Source: Sphingobacterium sp. UBA7855 (GTDB lineage: Bacteria > Bacteroidota > Bacteroidia > Sphingobacteriales > Sphingobacteriaceae). Taken from it: a stretch of 6,223 nucleotides of DNA. Where the stretch lies: the NCBI GenBank assembly GCA_002500745.1, contig DLST01000007.1, positions 1 through 6,223 of the forward strand. Reading direction: 5' to 3'. Every line of letters starts with the position of its first letter. Position 1 is the stretch's first letter. Below the pieces are notes generated by a model, which was not told the DNA's origin, ran no database searches, and saw only the letters and a program-made list of their open reading frames with translations. Positions 6,198 to 6,223 of this stretch are shown piece by piece. Both the position numbers and the translations under genes were made by a program.

Positions 6198-6223
6198 AAA
6201 AGTAGCCTTAAACAAAAAGCCCT
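6198..6223 (+). terminator. Possible left half of a terminator after the antiporter (cut by the window)
   Basis: After the stop codon the sequence is A-rich and ends in AAACAAAAAGCCCT. An A-run followed by a GC-rich arm is how bidirectional hairpin terminators often begin in this group, with the matching AGGGCTTTTT arm expected just beyond the edge. Only half can be seen, so this is a guess from position and base pattern. Confidence 0.22.

Overview
The window looks like ordinary chromosomal sequence from a Bacteroidota bacterium, most likely family Sphingobacteriaceae (Sphingobacterium or Pedobacter type). This rests on several signs: moderately AT-rich coding DNA, very AT-rich spacers, mostly absent Shine-Dalgarno sequences, TAnnTTTG-like promoter boxes, a LytS-type/LytTR two-component pair, and a thiolase ending in the CNGGGGAS form of the second active-site cysteine motif. 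The genus is inference. There is no rRNA, tRNA, CRISPR array, insertion sequence or prophage signal.

Left part (1-1750): the 5' end of an acyl-CoA dehydrogenase gene runs leftward off the window. It is divergent from a complete acetyl-CoA C-acyltransferase (thiolase) gene at 535-1713. The 321-base spacer holds the control region for both genes, including a candidate leader hairpin and a weak promoter-like box before the thiolase. Together the genes suggest acyl-CoA breakdown: fatty acids or branched-chain amino acids. A 12-bp hairpin starts two bases after the thiolase stop and probably terminates it.

Middle (1827-2045, minus strand): a small 72-residue protein with the pattern of a heavy-metal-associated (HMA) ferredoxin-like fold, but without the CxxC metal site. 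It converges on the thiolase gene and is divergent from the next block.

Right part (2307-6197, all plus strand): a short single-membrane-helix histidine kinase of the LytS/YehU type overlaps by 11 bases the gene for its LytTR response regulator. After 176 bases comes a large CPA2-family cation:proton antiporter carrying a cytoplasmic tandem of universal-stress-protein-like domains. The shared direction suggests, but does not prove, that the two-component pair and the antiporter are functionally linked, for example in ion or pH homeostasis.

I do not see a convincing undescribed multi-gene system. The observations most worth a second look are the cysteine-less HMA-like protein, the altered H-box and missing sensor domain of the kinase, the thiolase leader structure, and the kinase-regulator-antiporter neighbourhood.
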